A DNA stretch of 64,000 nt from Psychromonas sp030397575 (GCF_046250175.1 NZ_CP176468.1); one strand, 5' to 3'. Shown: positions 17,801 through 26,688, counted from the stretch's first letter. Translations and numbers: made by a program. The notes: generated from the letters alone by a model not told the origin.

Positions 17801-20615
17801 CCAACAACATCAAACCCATCAAGCTTTCTTACGCCATCGTTTTATGGCGGAGAAACACATTGCCCGTTTGATTAAATTGCAATCTCAACTAACACAGCCA
17901 AGCCCCTTCACTGAACATAACTCAAATCATGATAGTTTGGAGAGCGATTCGTCAATAAAGGCGTTAATACCTGGGTTAATCAATATCAAAGGACAAAACG
18001 GTTATACCTATCCACCTTTGCAGTTAATTGAACAATATAATCAACCAAACAAAGTGATTTTCGATACGGCTCAACTAGTGGAATTTGCTGAAGGAGATAT
18101 TGGCAATGTATTTGGTGACCAGTATCGTATTATCGATAGCTACCCAAGACGAGTCCGTTTACCAACCACAGATTATTTGTTAGTTAGCCGTGTGACTGAT
18201 TTACAAGCAACAACAAATCAATACAAAAAATCTTCAATGACCACTGAGTATGATATTCCCATGGATGCTCCTTTTTTAATAGATGGGCAAATTCCTTGGT
18301 CGGTGTCAGTTGAATCAGGGCAGTGTGATTTAATGCTTATTGCTTATATCGGTATCGACTTTCAAAATAAAGGTGAGCGTGTTTACCGCTTGTTAGATTG
18401 TGAATTGACCTTTTTAGAAGAGATGGCCTTTGGTGGTGAGACATTGCGTTATGAAATCCATATCGATTCTTATGCCAAGAACGGCGATCAGTTATTATTC
18501 TTCTTCCATTACGATTGTTATGTTGGGGATAAAAAAGTACTTATTATGCGTAATGGTTGTGCTGGTTTCTTTACCGATGAGGAGCTCGCTGATGGCAAGG
18601 GGGTGATTAGTACCGCGCATGATCAGGCGCAGTTAGATAAAGCACAAAAGAGTCGATTTACTCCGTTAATTAAAAACACTCAGACCCAATATAATTACCA
18701 TGATATGTTAAAACTGGTTGATGGTGATATTGCTGGATGTTTTGGTCAAGATTACGATCAACAAGGTCGAAACCCATCTTTAAAATTTTCTTCTGAAAAA
18801 TTCTTAATGATTGAAAGGGTTACTAAAATAGATCCACAGGGTGGACATTGGGGATTGGGATTATTAGAAGGGCAAAAGGCGTTAGCGCCTGAGCATTGGT
18901 ATTTCCCGTGTCATTTTAAAGATGATCAAGTAATGGCTGGCTCATTAATGTCTGAAGGTTGCGGGCAGATGGCAATGTTCTTTATGCTTTGGTTAGGCAT
19001 GAATAGTCAGGTCAATAATGCACGTTTCCAACCTATGCCAGGAGAAGCTCAAACGGTACGTTGTCGTGGTCAAGTACGTCCACAACATAATATCTTAACT
19101 TACCGTATGGAAGTAACAGCAATAGGTATGTCACCACGTCCATTTATCAAAGCTAATATTGATATTATATTAGATGGCAAAGTCGTGGTTGACTTCAAAA
19201 ACTTATGTGTTGAGATTAAAGAACAAGATCAAGATAGTCCGTTCCCAGTGATGTTACCGGACACTGTGCAGCAACTTAATCACTTAGTTGACGATAAAGT
19301 GGTGCCACATAGTGGACAATCATTATTGGATGAAAGGGGCATCAATTCTTTTGCCCATATCGAGCGCCCATTAATGCGTGTCGAATCAGACCTTACTGCA
19401 CCTACCAATAAAGGCGTGGTACCGATTAAACACTTTACAGCGCCATTTGTAGAACAACAAAATCGTACTCCTGATACTGTGCCTTTTACCCCTTGGCATT
19501 TATTTGAATTTGCTACGGGTGATATTAGCCAATGTTTTGGCCCTGAATTTTCTGTGTATCAAGGTCGTACTCCGCCCCGTACTCCTTGTGGTGATCTACA
19601 GGTAGTTACGCAGGTCACTGAAGTGACAGGCCAACGCATGGATTTTAAAACACCATCAAGTTGTGTTGCAGAATATGTTGTACCTGAAGACGCCTGGTAT
19701 TTTACTAAAAATAGTGTAGAAAATTGGATGCCGTATTCATTGTTAATGGAGATTGCTTTACAACCTAATGGTTTTATTTCTGCTTACATGGGAACGACAT
19801 TAAAATATCCTGAAAAAGATTTATACTTCCGTAACCTAGATGGCCATGGAGAGATAGTAAATAGCATTGATTTACGGGGGAAAACCATTGTAAATAAATC
19901 AGTATTATTATCGACCAGTATGGCGGGTGGTGCGATTATTCAAAGCTTTAGTTTTGAATTAAGTGTGGAAGGACTATGTATCTACCGTGGTGGTGCTGTA
20001 TTTGGTTACTTCAGTGCTGACTCATTGACGAATCAATTGGGCATTGATAATGGACAAATTACTGAGCCTTGGTTTGTTACTAACAACACACCTGCAACGC
20101 AATTAACCCAGTTAGATTTGACTAATCAACAATCAAGCTTGTTTGTTTTAAACCCCGCCAAACCTGCTTATCGTTTAGCGGGTGGGCAGTTAAATTTTGT
20201 AGATAAAGTAACTATAGTGGAAGGTGGTGGTGACCATCAAATTGCCTATGTATATGGTCAACGTACCATAGACGCAAGCGATTGGTTCTTTCGTTACCAT
20301 TTTCACCAGGATCCAGTGATGCCTGGCTCTTTAGGTGTAGAAGCTATTATTGAGTTGTTACAATGTTATGCATTACAAAATGATTTGGGACAACAGTTTA
20401 CTAACCCTCGTTTTATTGCACCAGAAACAAAAGTAGCTTGGAAGTATCGAGGTCAAATAACCCCATTAAATAAACAAATGAGCTTAGATGTTCATATTAA
20501 ACAGATTATCAGAAATGCGTCAGAAGTACGTATTATAGGTGATGCAAATTTATCTAAAGATGGATTACGTATTTACCAAGTTGAAGATATCGTGCTGAGT
20601 ATTATAGAGGCGTAA
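14841..20615 (+). CDS. pfaC: PUFA synthase subunit PfaC (KS-CLF-DH-DH)
   Basis: 1924 residues, nine bases after pfaB, with a GAGAG ribosome site. An N-terminal ketosynthase (about 1-455) has Cys202 in DAACASS. A second KS-like domain (about 470-900) is the chain length factor: where the active Cys should be it reads TVSSEENS, so it is catalytically dead as expected. The C-terminal half holds two FabA-like double-hotdog dehydratase/isomerase regions, with HFKDDQVMAGS near residue 1357 and HFHQDPVMPGS near 1821, each preceded by a pseudo-hotdog half (motifs FAEGDIGNVFG and FATGDISQCFG). The FabA-type isomerising dehydratases place the cis double bonds. The Gln/His-rich linker near 950-1010 is low-complexity. 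Confidence 0.96.
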   Translation: MENIAIVGIANLFPGSSAPEEFWQQLLQKQDNRTAITEHELGVKPEQYLGKKGDNDKYYCLYGGYVRDFEFDAEEFLPATDSSFSVDDLHQLDDLHQWSLYVTKRALQDAGYWQSEKLKQCGLILGNLSFPTKRSNHLFLESYRRVVELALQETLHPKFQLSAFAEQQKVKPENALVGGYPAALLAQVNGLGGQYFALDAACASSCYSVKLACDYLHTGKADMMLAGAVSAADSLFVNMGFSIFQAFPENNRHAPFDKDSQGLFAAQGAGMMVLKRHSDAIRDGDKIHAVIKGGALTNDGKGEFVLSPNSKGQVLAYQEAYRNAEVDPRQVDYIECHATGTPKGDKVELSSMEQYFSEYQHKPLLGSAKSNLGHLLTAAGMPGMTKAIYALNNALIPATINVDNAISTQKGYFSATQIPTQTVEWPKTAHQRTAGVSVFGFGGSNAHLVLQPGNSEYVENTQPINQVEKLAIVGMDCHFGQVDNMLAYQEAINNKQGCFSVLPTQRWQGIEKQSSVLNQIGLNNAPKGNYISQFDIDFLRFKIPPNEQDSLIAQQLLMMKVADNAARDAGLVAGGKVAVLVAMGLELDLHQYRGRVNLATQIEHSLEQIGIELTEQQQSQLIEMSKQSINDPAQLNQYTSFIGNIMASRISALWDFSGPAFTVSSEENSVYKCVDIADNLLKTSDIEAVIIASVDLAGSFENISLRQQFLPVSEQAEVAVTARQQSQWLVGEGAGAFVVKASGQVKSEQVYANIDACLFANHSDPFNQEQLIHATLQQAKITAQDICQVETFAVGDTEQLANEHDTLAQAYPTAAFVSSKQYVGHCYNASGMASLLSSVIALHSYQVKVTDNQNNKYVAVHGLGQDMSVAHLILSNTQADKMVSLLPQVKTKLSLMKTVTLGGKSIFNAIHELRDSAEIQTIQEQFIKHFTPATVQPIKQHQRVQNTALQNSFVMDKTQEAPMNNKPMTMTQQSGEIVQTQVSEQICQQHQTHQAFLRHRFMAEKHIARLIKLQSQLTQPSPFTEHNSNHDSLESDSSIKALIPGLINIKGQNGYTYPPLQLIEQYNQPNKVIFDTAQLVEFAEGDIGNVFGDQYRIIDSYPRRVRLPTTDYLLVSRVTDLQATTNQYKKSSMTTEYDIPMDAPFLIDGQIPWSVSVESGQCDLMLIAYIGIDFQNKGERVYRLLDCELTFLEEMAFGGETLRYEIHIDSYAKNGDQLLFFFHYDCYVGDKKVLIMRNGCAGFFTDEELADGKGVISTAHDQAQLDKAQKSRFTPLIKNTQTQYNYHDMLKLVDGDIAGCFGQDYDQQGRNPSLKFSSEKFLMIERVTKIDPQGGHWGLGLLEGQKALAPEHWYFPCHFKDDQVMAGSLMSEGCGQMAMFFMLWLGMNSQVNNARFQPMPGEAQTVRCRGQVRPQHNILTYRMEVTAIGMSPRPFIKANIDIILDGKVVVDFKNLCVEIKEQDQDSPFPVMLPDTVQQLNHLVDDKVVPHSGQSLLDERGINSFAHIERPLMRVESDLTAPTNKGVVPIKHFTAPFVEQQNRTPDTVPFTPWHLFEFATGDISQCFGPEFSVYQGRTPPRTPCGDLQVVTQVTEVTGQRMDFKTPSSCVAEYVVPEDAWYFTKNSVENWMPYSLLMEIALQPNGFISAYMGTTLKYPEKDLYFRNLDGHGEIVNSIDLRGKTIVNKSVLLSTSMAGGAIIQSFSFELSVEGLCIYRGGAVFGYFSADSLTNQLGIDNGQITEPWFVTNNTPATQLTQLDLTNQQSSLFVLNPAKPAYRLAGGQLNFVDKVTIVEGGGDHQIAYVYGQRTIDASDWFFRYHFHQDPVMPGSLGVEAIIELLQCYALQNDLGQQFTNPRFIAPETKVAWKYRGQITPLNKQMSLDVHIKQIIRNASEVRIIGDANLSKDGLRIYQVEDIVLSIIEA

Positions 20616-20625
20616 AGAGACAGTT

Positions 20626-22266
20626 ATGACACAAGCAAGCAAAAACACATTACTTGAAGCTAATGCTAACACCATAGATTGGAACTGGGCAGTGGCTGAA
20701 AATACCTTACAACATCAAGATGAAAGTATTAAAAGCGCATTATTAGCGATAAATAAACCACTTTACCTTGCGCAAACAGAGCAGGGGATAGGAGTTTGTC
20801 ATCATATTTCTGGCGAATCGGAGCAACAATCGACTAAGCCGGTGATTGGCTTTGCGCAAGCGTTAACACCAGAGCAATTGGGGAGTGAACAATTTAAACA
20901 AGCGCATGGTGTTAAGTATGCGTATCATGGTGGGGCAATGGCGAATGGTATCGCTTCTGTAGAGCTAGTGATTGCGTTGGGTAAAGCGGGTATGTTGTGT
21001 TCATTTGGTGCTGCAGGTTTAGTTCCCGATGTGATTGAAGCATCTATTAAACGTATTCAACAGGCATTACCAAATGGTCCTTTTGCGGTGAATTTAATTC
21101 ATGCGCCAAGTGAAGAAGCCCTAGAGTCTGGTGCTGTTGAACGTTTTCTAAAACTAGGTGTTAATACCGTTGAAGCTTCAGCTTTCATGGCATTAACTCA
21201 ACATATCGTGCATTACCGTGTTGCAGGATTATCACAAAACCCCGATGGTTCGGTGAACATTAACAATAAAGTCATTGCAAAAGTTTCACGCACGGAAGTC
21301 GCAGAACGCTTCATGTCGCCACCGCCACAGAAGCTTTTAGATAAGTTACTTGCCGCAGGTAAGATCACTCCTCTGCAAGCTGAGTTAGCTTTAAAAGTGC
21401 CTATGGCCGATGATATTACTGCTGAAGCCGATTCAGGTGGGCATACTGATAATCGTCCGTTTTTGACTTTATTACCGACCATCATTAAGCAACGCGACCA
21501 GTTACAAGCTAAATATAATTATGCCGTACCGCTTCGTGTTGGCGCAGGTGGCGGTATTGGTACTCCTGAATCAGCAATTGCTGCATTTAACATGGGAGCT
21601 GCTTACATTGTATTAGGTTCGGTAAATCAAGCTTGTGTGGAAGCAGGTGCTTCTGAATATACTCGTAAATTATTAGCTAATATTGAGATGGCAGATGTGA
21701 CCATGGCTCCTGCGGCTGATATGTTTGAAATGGGAGTAAAGTTACAAGTGGTTAAGCGTGGGTCGATGTTTGCGATGCGCGCTAACAAATTGTATGAACT
21801 GTATAGCCAATATCCAAGTATCGAGGCGATACCAAGTGTAGAGCGTGAAAAAATAGAAAAGCAGATATTCCGTCAGAATTTGGATCAGGTTTGGCAAACC
21901 ACCATTGCGTTTTTCCATGAACGCGATCCCGCTATGTTAGCAAGAGCGAAAAATGATCCGAAACGTAAAATGGCATTAATTTTCCGCTGGTATTTAGGGT
22001 TATCTTCTCGTTGGTCAAACATAGGTGAAGTAGGCCGAGAGATGGATTACCAAATCTGGGCAGGACCAAGTTTAGGAGCCTTTAACAGCTGGGTTAAACA
22101 CACCTATTTAGCTAATTATGAACAACGTAAAGCAGTCGATGTTGCCTTACATTTGTTAACCGGTGCAGTATACCTTGCACGCATTAATCAACTGAAATTA
22201 CAAGGGATTAACATCCATAATAGTTTACTAAATTATCAGCCTGATACGACATTTTTAGCAAAATAA
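20626..22266 (+). CDS. pfaD: PUFA synthase enoyl reductase PfaD
   Basis: 546 residues, starting ten bases after pfaC. The TIM-barrel flavin fold of the nitronate monooxygenase/FabK type is visible: FGAAGLVPDVIEASI near 125, then EADSGGHTDNRP and a glycine-rich phosphate-binding AGGGIGTPESA followed by GAAYIVLGSVNQAC. PfaD is the FMN/NADPH enoyl reductase that saturates selected double bonds in the growing chain. It is the last core subunit. The phosphopantetheinyl transferase PfaE, needed to activate the ACPs, is not encoded in this window. Confidence 0.95.
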   Translation: MTQASKNTLLEANANTIDWNWAVAENTLQHQDESIKSALLAINKPLYLAQTEQGIGVCHHISGESEQQSTKPVIGFAQALTPEQLGSEQFKQAHGVKYAYHGGAMANGIASVELVIALGKAGMLCSFGAAGLVPDVIEASIKRIQQALPNGPFAVNLIHAPSEEALESGAVERFLKLGVNTVEASAFMALTQHIVHYRVAGLSQNPDGSVNINNKVIAKVSRTEVAERFMSPPPQKLLDKLLAAGKITPLQAELALKVPMADDITAEADSGGHTDNRPFLTLLPTIIKQRDQLQAKYNYAVPLRVGAGGGIGTPESAIAAFNMGAAYIVLGSVNQACVEAGASEYTRKLLANIEMADVTMAPAADMFEMGVKLQVVKRGSMFAMRANKLYELYSQYPSIEAIPSVEREKIEKQIFRQNLDQVWQTTIAFFHERDPAMLARAKNDPKRKMALIFRWYLGLSSRWSNIGEVGREMDYQIWAGPSLGAFNSWVKHTYLANYEQRKAVDVALHLLTGAVYLARINQLKLQGINIHNSLLNYQPDTTFLAK

Positions 22267-22274
22267 GGTATTAC

Positions 22275-22706
22275 ATGACCGCAAAAAAACAGAACAATCC
22301 ACTCTTTGGTTTAAAGCTAGAAGTGTTACTTACTGAGTTATCTGATCATTATACGTGGCCAGGATTGAGTGAAGCTTTATGTATTGACCGATTTAATTTT
22401 CATACAGGAATGAAATCAACCTGTAAGTTTTTACGCAATAATCAGTGGGCGAGAGAAAAAGTAGAGATGTTTTATCTTTATGAGTTTAAGGCTTATCCCT
22501 ATCCAGAGCCTAAAATTTTGGCCAAACAGCCACGTGATCATAACCTGCCAGAAGGGGCGGTTAGTGGAGAGCCGGCTGTGATAAGCGATAGCTTGATTGA
22601 TCGTGTTGACATCGCATGTAAACACCGTATCTATGAGAAAAAGGCAGAAGTAAATAGTGAGCCCGCTTATGATCCAAGTGATCCTTGGGGCATTAATAAA
22701 AAATAA
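22275..22706 (+). CDS. VF530-like DNA-binding protein (DUF2132), first copy
   Basis: 143 residues, starting eight bases after pfaD, so it reads as part of the pfa operon. The first 70 residues match the VF530/DUF2132 fold: NPLFGLKLEVLLTELSDHY, then FLRNNQWAREKVEMFYLYEF. VF530 proteins are small helical proteins annotated as DNA-binding; their role is not established. The tail is low-complexity and ends YDPSDPWGI, nearly the same ending as the second copy at 23297. The tail motif may be a short interaction peptide (inference). Confidence 0.8.
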   Translation: MTAKKQNNPLFGLKLEVLLTELSDHYTWPGLSEALCIDRFNFHTGMKSTCKFLRNNQWAREKVEMFYLYEFKAYPYPEPKILAKQPRDHNLPEGAVSGEPAVISDSLIDRVDIACKHRIYEKKAEVNSEPAYDPSDPWGINKK

Positions 22707-22720
22707 GTAGGAAGTAAACT

Positions 22721-23176
22721 ATGCAAGATTGGCAGTTTCAGTTGTTTTCAGAGTTATCAGCACAGCGCTTGTATCAAATATTAAAACTTAGACAAGATGT
22801 ATTCGTACTGGAGCAAACCTGTTTATATGCTGATTTAGACGAGTTAGATCAGCAATCAGCTCATATCTCTTTGATCAATGAAGAAGATGATAGCCTATTA
22901 GCTTACTGTCGTGTATTACCTGCGGGAGTTATTTATGATGATGTAGCGATAGGACGCGTCGTGGTTAATCAACAAGCCAGAAACAAAGGCATTGCTAAGA
23001 AGTTGATGGAAAAAACAATCACATTTATTGAAACCGAAATGCAGGCGTCAGCTATTACCATTTCAGCACAAAGTCATTTACAACGCTTTTATGAATCGCT
23101 GGGTTTTTTGGTAATATCAGAACCCTATGATGAAGATGGTATTGAGCATATTACTATGCGCTTAATTTTTACTTAA
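22721..23176 (+). CDS. elaA: ElaA-type GNAT acetyltransferase
   Basis: 151 residues, 14 bases after the preceding gene with AGGAAG as ribosome site. The GNAT fold is recognisable: RQDVFVLEQTC near the N-terminus, GRVVVNQQARNKGIAKKLM carrying the acetyl-CoA pyrophosphate loop, and FYESLGF near the C-terminus. E. coli ElaA belongs to this family; its substrate is unknown. The position behind pfaABCD suggests cotranscription, though a link to lipid synthesis is not shown. Confidence 0.85.
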   Translation: MQDWQFQLFSELSAQRLYQILKLRQDVFVLEQTCLYADLDELDQQSAHISLINEEDDSLLAYCRVLPAGVIYDDVAIGRVVVNQQARNKGIAKKLMEKTITFIETEMQASAITISAQSHLQRFYESLGFLVISEPYDEDGIEHITMRLIFT

Positions 23177-23235
23177 TTATTTAGCTAATAACAACTTAAT
23201 TAATGACGATTTAACTAATATAATTGTCTGTAATG

Positions 23236-23254
23236 GGCTTCAAATGATGAAGCC
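23236..23254 (+). terminator. Small hairpin downstream of elaA
   Basis: GGCTTCA (23236-23242) pairs with TGAAGCC (23248-23254) across a five-base loop, 60 bp after elaA. There is no clear T-tract, so it may be an attenuating hairpin or the end of the pfa transcript. A TATACT element right after it could be the -10 of the next gene. Confidence 0.35.
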
Positions 23255-23296
23255 TGCTATACTTTAATAACTAAATATATATCCTTAGGAATAAAG

Positions 23297-23815
23297 ATGT
23301 CTGCAGAGTTGCAACGTAACAATCCACTACATGGCTTAAAAACAGAAACCATGTTAACTGAACTCGTTGAGTTTTATGGTTGGAAAATATTATATGCCGC
23401 AACACGTTTTAAGTGTTTTGATGTAAATCCTACCATCAAAGGCAGTTTGAAATTTTTGCAAAAGCAAGAATGGGCAAGATTGAAGTTAGAAAGCTTCTAT
23501 TTGTATCGTTTTAAACGTATGCCAAAACCAAATGATGTTGAGTTTAATCTGAATCCGCGCGAACGTGGTTTTGAACATGGTATAGTGCCATTGTCGCCAA
23601 TGAAACTTACTATTGAGTCTATTGAACTATCGCAAGCCAAAGCCGCTTCAGCATTCCAAGAAAGACAAAATGAAAAGCGTCACAGTAATAATATGCGCCA
23701 TCGTAAAGAGCAGGCCAGTAAACACCCAATGCGTGATGCTAAAGTTAAGTCTCAGCCTACAACTTCAAGTAAGAGCGAGCCTAAATACGATCCAAGTAAT
23801 CCTTGGAATGTATAG
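23297..23815 (+). CDS. VF530-like DNA-binding protein (DUF2132), second copy
   Basis: 172 residues from ATG 23297, with TAGGAAT upstream. Residues 8-75 match the VF530 fold (NPLHGLKTETMLTELVEFY, then FLQKQEWARLKLESFYLYRF) and are clearly paralogous to the protein at 22275. The C-terminal half (90-160) is a long basic, Lys/Arg/Gln/His-rich, probably disordered tail that could bind nucleic acid. It ends YDPSNPWNV, the same closing motif as its paralogue. It has a 120-bp gap of its own upstream, so it is probably transcribed separately. Confidence 0.8.
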   Translation: MSAELQRNNPLHGLKTETMLTELVEFYGWKILYAATRFKCFDVNPTIKGSLKFLQKQEWARLKLESFYLYRFKRMPKPNDVEFNLNPRERGFEHGIVPLSPMKLTIESIELSQAKAASAFQERQNEKRHSNNMRHRKEQASKHPMRDAKVKSQPTTSSKSEPKYDPSNPWNV

Positions 23816-23841
23816 TTTATATTCTTAAACAACAACTCAGT

Positions 23842-23872
23842 TAACAAAGCGGTGGTAAGCGCTGCTTTGTTA
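23842..23872. terminator. Bidirectional terminator hairpin
   Basis: TAACAAAGC (23842-23850) pairs with GCTTTGTTA (23864-23872). It lies between two convergent genes (stops at 23815 and 23876), so it can end both transcripts. Confidence 0.6.
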
Positions 23873-23875
23873 TCA

Positions 23876-24478
23876 TTACGACTCTTCTAATTGCCTTTTT
23901 AACAGCAATATCTGTTTAATTAACTTAGACTTTTCTAATTTTGCTAATTCAGTTACTTGTAGCTCAGTATTAAGTAAAGCTTGTATGTCTGCTTGATCAT
24001 CTTCTGTCGAACCCTGTAATGAAGCAGAGTTGAGTTGTGCTTTTAATTGCAAGTTTTCCTGTTTTGCTTGTTTAAGTTGCTGTTGCAAAGACTGAATAGA
24101 GCGGTGACTTTCGCTTTCAGCAAAAATTAATAGTTCTAAGGTTGCATTTAAAGGTGAGTTTTTGGCAATTTTCTTGAGCTGATCACCGGCCTTTAATGAC
24201 ATGTTGAAGGTATAAAGTTTTTTACCGTTATCACTATCTCGGGATTTTTTGCTGCGCCAAGCTTTGAACATCTTATTTCGCAGTTCTCGTCCTTCTGCAG
24301 AGGTTTCTAATAGGTGACAAAAGTTAATAAAGTCAGCTTCATCCATAGTGTCGACATCTAGCTCATTACCGTTTATTAAAGGTGATAAAAGTGCAGATTT
24401 AGGCATTAAATAATGTTTAACCCAATTGCGATTTAGATCATTCCATTCAAAACCGGTAGGTGTTTCGACTGTGACCAT
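23876..24478 (-). CDS. Coiled-coil protein with MatP-like ribbon-helix-helix core
   Basis: 200 residues. The middle section (about 70-120) has a basic helix (MFKAWRSKKSR), then KKLYTFNMSLKAGDQLKKIA followed by a helix ending LLIFAESES. This order of basic linker, short strand and two helices resembles the ribbon-helix-helix end of the Ter macrodomain protein MatP, and GFEWNDLNRNWV near the N-terminus recalls the GWKW start of MatP. The last 80 residues are a Gln/Leu/Lys-rich coiled coil that MatP lacks. The similarity is by eye and weak; it may simply be an RHH protein of unknown role. Confidence 0.5.
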   Translation of the reverse strand: MVTVETPTGFEWNDLNRNWVKHYLMPKSALLSPLINGNELDVDTMDEADFINFCHLLETSAEGRELRNKMFKAWRSKKSRDSDNGKKLYTFNMSLKAGDQLKKIAKNSPLNATLELLIFAESESHRSIQSLQQQLKQAKQENLQLKAQLNSASLQGSTEDDQADIQALLNTELQVTELAKLEKSKLIKQILLLKRQLEES

Positions 24479-24691
24479 ATGAAGCTCCTTATGTCATATA
24501 ACCTGAAGTAAAAAATTATCTCCTCACTATAAGCATAAAGCGTTTGAAAATAAAGCAGTGTAATTAGCTTGTTTTGGGGTTGGAGATATTTAGTTAGTAT
24601 TCAAGCGTGATATCAATAATATAGCGGCACGTTCAGTGTTTGTTTGTAGAGTGGCGCCGCTAAGTGGTACTTGTGTTTATTAAGGTAAAAA

Positions 24692-25261
24692 CTATTTAAT
24701 ATCGTTATTAATTAACCAGATTTTAAATTGTTTCTTTTGTTCTGCATCAGCTGCTTTATATTGTTCAATTAAACTGTTTGTAGTTATTTTAGTGACTGAA
24801 CCTTCAGTGACTTGCAGATTATTTTTTTGGTTATATTTACCTACTAATCCTTCAATATCAGCATAGGGTGCAAAACCTTCCCCATGTAATTGGTCTGATG
24901 TTTCTACCTGGTATTCACCAGAATCGTTCTCAACGAACCAATCTAATTTTGTAGAGATTTTTTGTTCTGCTTGTGCATAACTAAGTAGTTGATTGGTAGA
25001 AATGTTAGTGTTGCCTTTTACTTCAATATTGAAGACATAAGGTCTACTTTCTAATAAACGTTCATCTCTAAATGCATTCGAGTATCTAACCACTACCTGA
25101 TGAGTACCGTCTTTTACTTCTAATGAGTTATCAGTAAAAAAAGAGCTTTTTACCTTAGCACCATCAACGGCCATTAATTGTAAGTCGTTATTAGTAACAA
25201 TCTCACCTGAAAAAGCGAAAGGGCTAATGGCTAGTGATAAAATTAATCCTGTGATTCTCAT
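24692..25261 (-). CDS. DUF2057 (YccT-family) exported protein
   Basis: 189 residues. The first 18 residues form a signal peptide (MRITGLILSLAISPFAFS) with cleavage expected before GEIV. The body resembles the DUF2057/YccT family: a beta-rich N-terminal domain with LQLMAVDGAKVKSSFF and HQVVVRYSN, then a Lys/Gln-rich C-terminus. E. coli YccT is periplasmic and has been linked to curli regulation; the role here is unknown. It has its own upstream gap. Confidence 0.75.
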   Translation of the reverse strand: MRITGLILSLAISPFAFSGEIVTNNDLQLMAVDGAKVKSSFFTDNSLEVKDGTHQVVVRYSNAFRDERLLESRPYVFNIEVKGNTNISTNQLLSYAQAEQKISTKLDWFVENDSGEYQVETSDQLHGEGFAPYADIEGLVGKYNQKNNLQVTEGSVTKITTNSLIEQYKAADAEQKKQFKIWLINNDIK

Positions 25262-25644
25262 ATGTTTTCCTAACTAAATATTTTTTGATTACGTCAATAT
25301 GACAGATCATTAGCGATTTTGGTATCGTGATAAATGATTTATGTCCATAAAACGAAAATAAAGTGAATTGAGTGAGTGAAATTTAATCTAATTTAACGCG
25401 TGATTAAATTCAATTTCTTCAGACATCGAATATAACTGATTTATGTTTCATTTAAACGACCATTAACATCTTTTGAAGAATGCTGTGATTGGAACTTCAT
25501 CGTAAGCAGTTTTATCTAATAAAAGTAAAAAATGGGTATGTAAAAATATGAGTAATAAACAATAATGATTTATTAAATCATACAAATAGAGGTGTGGAGG
25601 GATGAGTTGATAAATAGCGTAGATAAAGAAGGGCTGAATAAAGG
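25262..25644. other. Intergenic region, no gene seen
   Basis: About 380 bp of AT-rich DNA between the DUF2057 gene and the fbp terminator. It must contain the promoter of the leftward DUF2057 gene. I see no ORF, tRNA-like fold or recognisable operator. Confidence 0.5.
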
Positions 25645-25672
25645 ACAGAGGAGTTATTATTAACCCCTCTGT
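25645..25672 (-). terminator. fbp terminator
   Basis: ACAGAGGAGTT (25645-25655) and AACCCCTCTGT (25662-25672) form an 11-bp stem with one G-T wobble or mismatch and a six-base loop, 15 bases beyond the fbp stop. T-runs flank it on both sides, so it could work in either direction. Confidence 0.65.
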
Positions 25673-25686
25673 TTTTAAGATAGATA

Positions 25687-26688
25687 TTATTCTGGGTTAT
25701 CAGCAATCATTTTTTCTGCTGTTTTTACCATATCAGCACTACCACACATGAAAGGTACTCGTTGGTGTAGCTCAGTAGGATCAATTTCCATTATACGTTG
25801 TGTACCGGTACTTGCGATACCGCCTGACTGCTCAGCCAAAAACGCAATGGGGTTACACTCATATAATAAACGCAGTTTACCTTCAGGTGCTTGGGCAGTA
25901 GATGGATACATAAATATACCACCCTTTAATAAATTACGGTGGAAATCAGCCACTAATGAACCGATGTAACGAGACGTATAAGGTCGGTTATCTTCAGGCA
26001 CGATCTCTTGACAATATTTAATGTACTTTTTAACACCGACCGGAAACTTAAGGTAATTACCTTCGTTAATTGAATAACACTTTCCTGTCTTAGGTTGCTG
26101 CATATTTTCATGCGATAAATAGAATACACCTAATGAAGGATCACAAGTAAAGCCATGTACGCCGTTACCTGTCGTATAAACAAGCATAGTTGATGAGCCA
26201 TAGATAACATATCCAGCGGCTACCTGCTTAATACCGGGTTGTAAAAAATCTTCTAGTGTTACTGGTGTACCAACAGGGCTGATACGTCTATAAATTGAGA
26301 AAATAGTCCCTACGGATACATTAACGTCAATGTTGGTTGAGCCATCCAATGGATCCATTAATACAACATATTTACTGTTCATACCGCGTTCGCTATCAAA
26401 GCTGACAAAGTCGTCTTCTTCTTCAGAGGCGATACCACAAACTTCACCACGTGCTTCTAAAGCTTGTTTGAATTTATCATTTGCGTATAAATCAAGTTTT
26501 TGTTGTGTTTCGCCTTGAATGTTTTCGATACCAGTTGCACCAATAATATTGGCAATCCCAGCTTTGTTTATTTCACGGTTAACAATTTTAGATGCTAAGC
26601 GTATTGCACCTAATAAACCTGTTAATTCCCCGCTTGCTTCTGGGAAATCATGTTGTTTTTCAATTATGTATTCGCCTAAAGTGATCAT
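25687..26688 (-). CDS. fbp: Fructose-1,6-bisphosphatase class 1
   Basis: 333 residues, the same length as E. coli Fbp (332). It hydrolyses fructose-1,6-bisphosphate to fructose-6-phosphate in gluconeogenesis. The metal site motif MDPLDGSTNID is intact, as are the N-terminal LLGAIRLASKIVNREI region and the closing substrate-site segment RLLYECNPIAFLAEQSGG. It is monocistronic, with a hairpin after its stop. A class 1 enzyme allows growth on amino acids such as the proline handled by the putA locus further right. Confidence 0.96.
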   Translation of the reverse strand: MITLGEYIIEKQHDFPEASGELTGLLGAIRLASKIVNREINKAGIANIIGATGIENIQGETQQKLDLYANDKFKQALEARGEVCGIASEEEDDFVSFDSERGMNSKYVVLMDPLDGSTNIDVNVSVGTIFSIYRRISPVGTPVTLEDFLQPGIKQVAAGYVIYGSSTMLVYTTGNGVHGFTCDPSLGVFYLSHENMQQPKTGKCYSINEGNYLKFPVGVKKYIKYCQEIVPEDNRPYTSRYIGSLVADFHRNLLKGGIFMYPSTAQAPEGKLRLLYECNPIAFLAEQSGGIASTGTQRIMEIDPTELHQRVPFMCGSADMVKTAEKMIADNPE

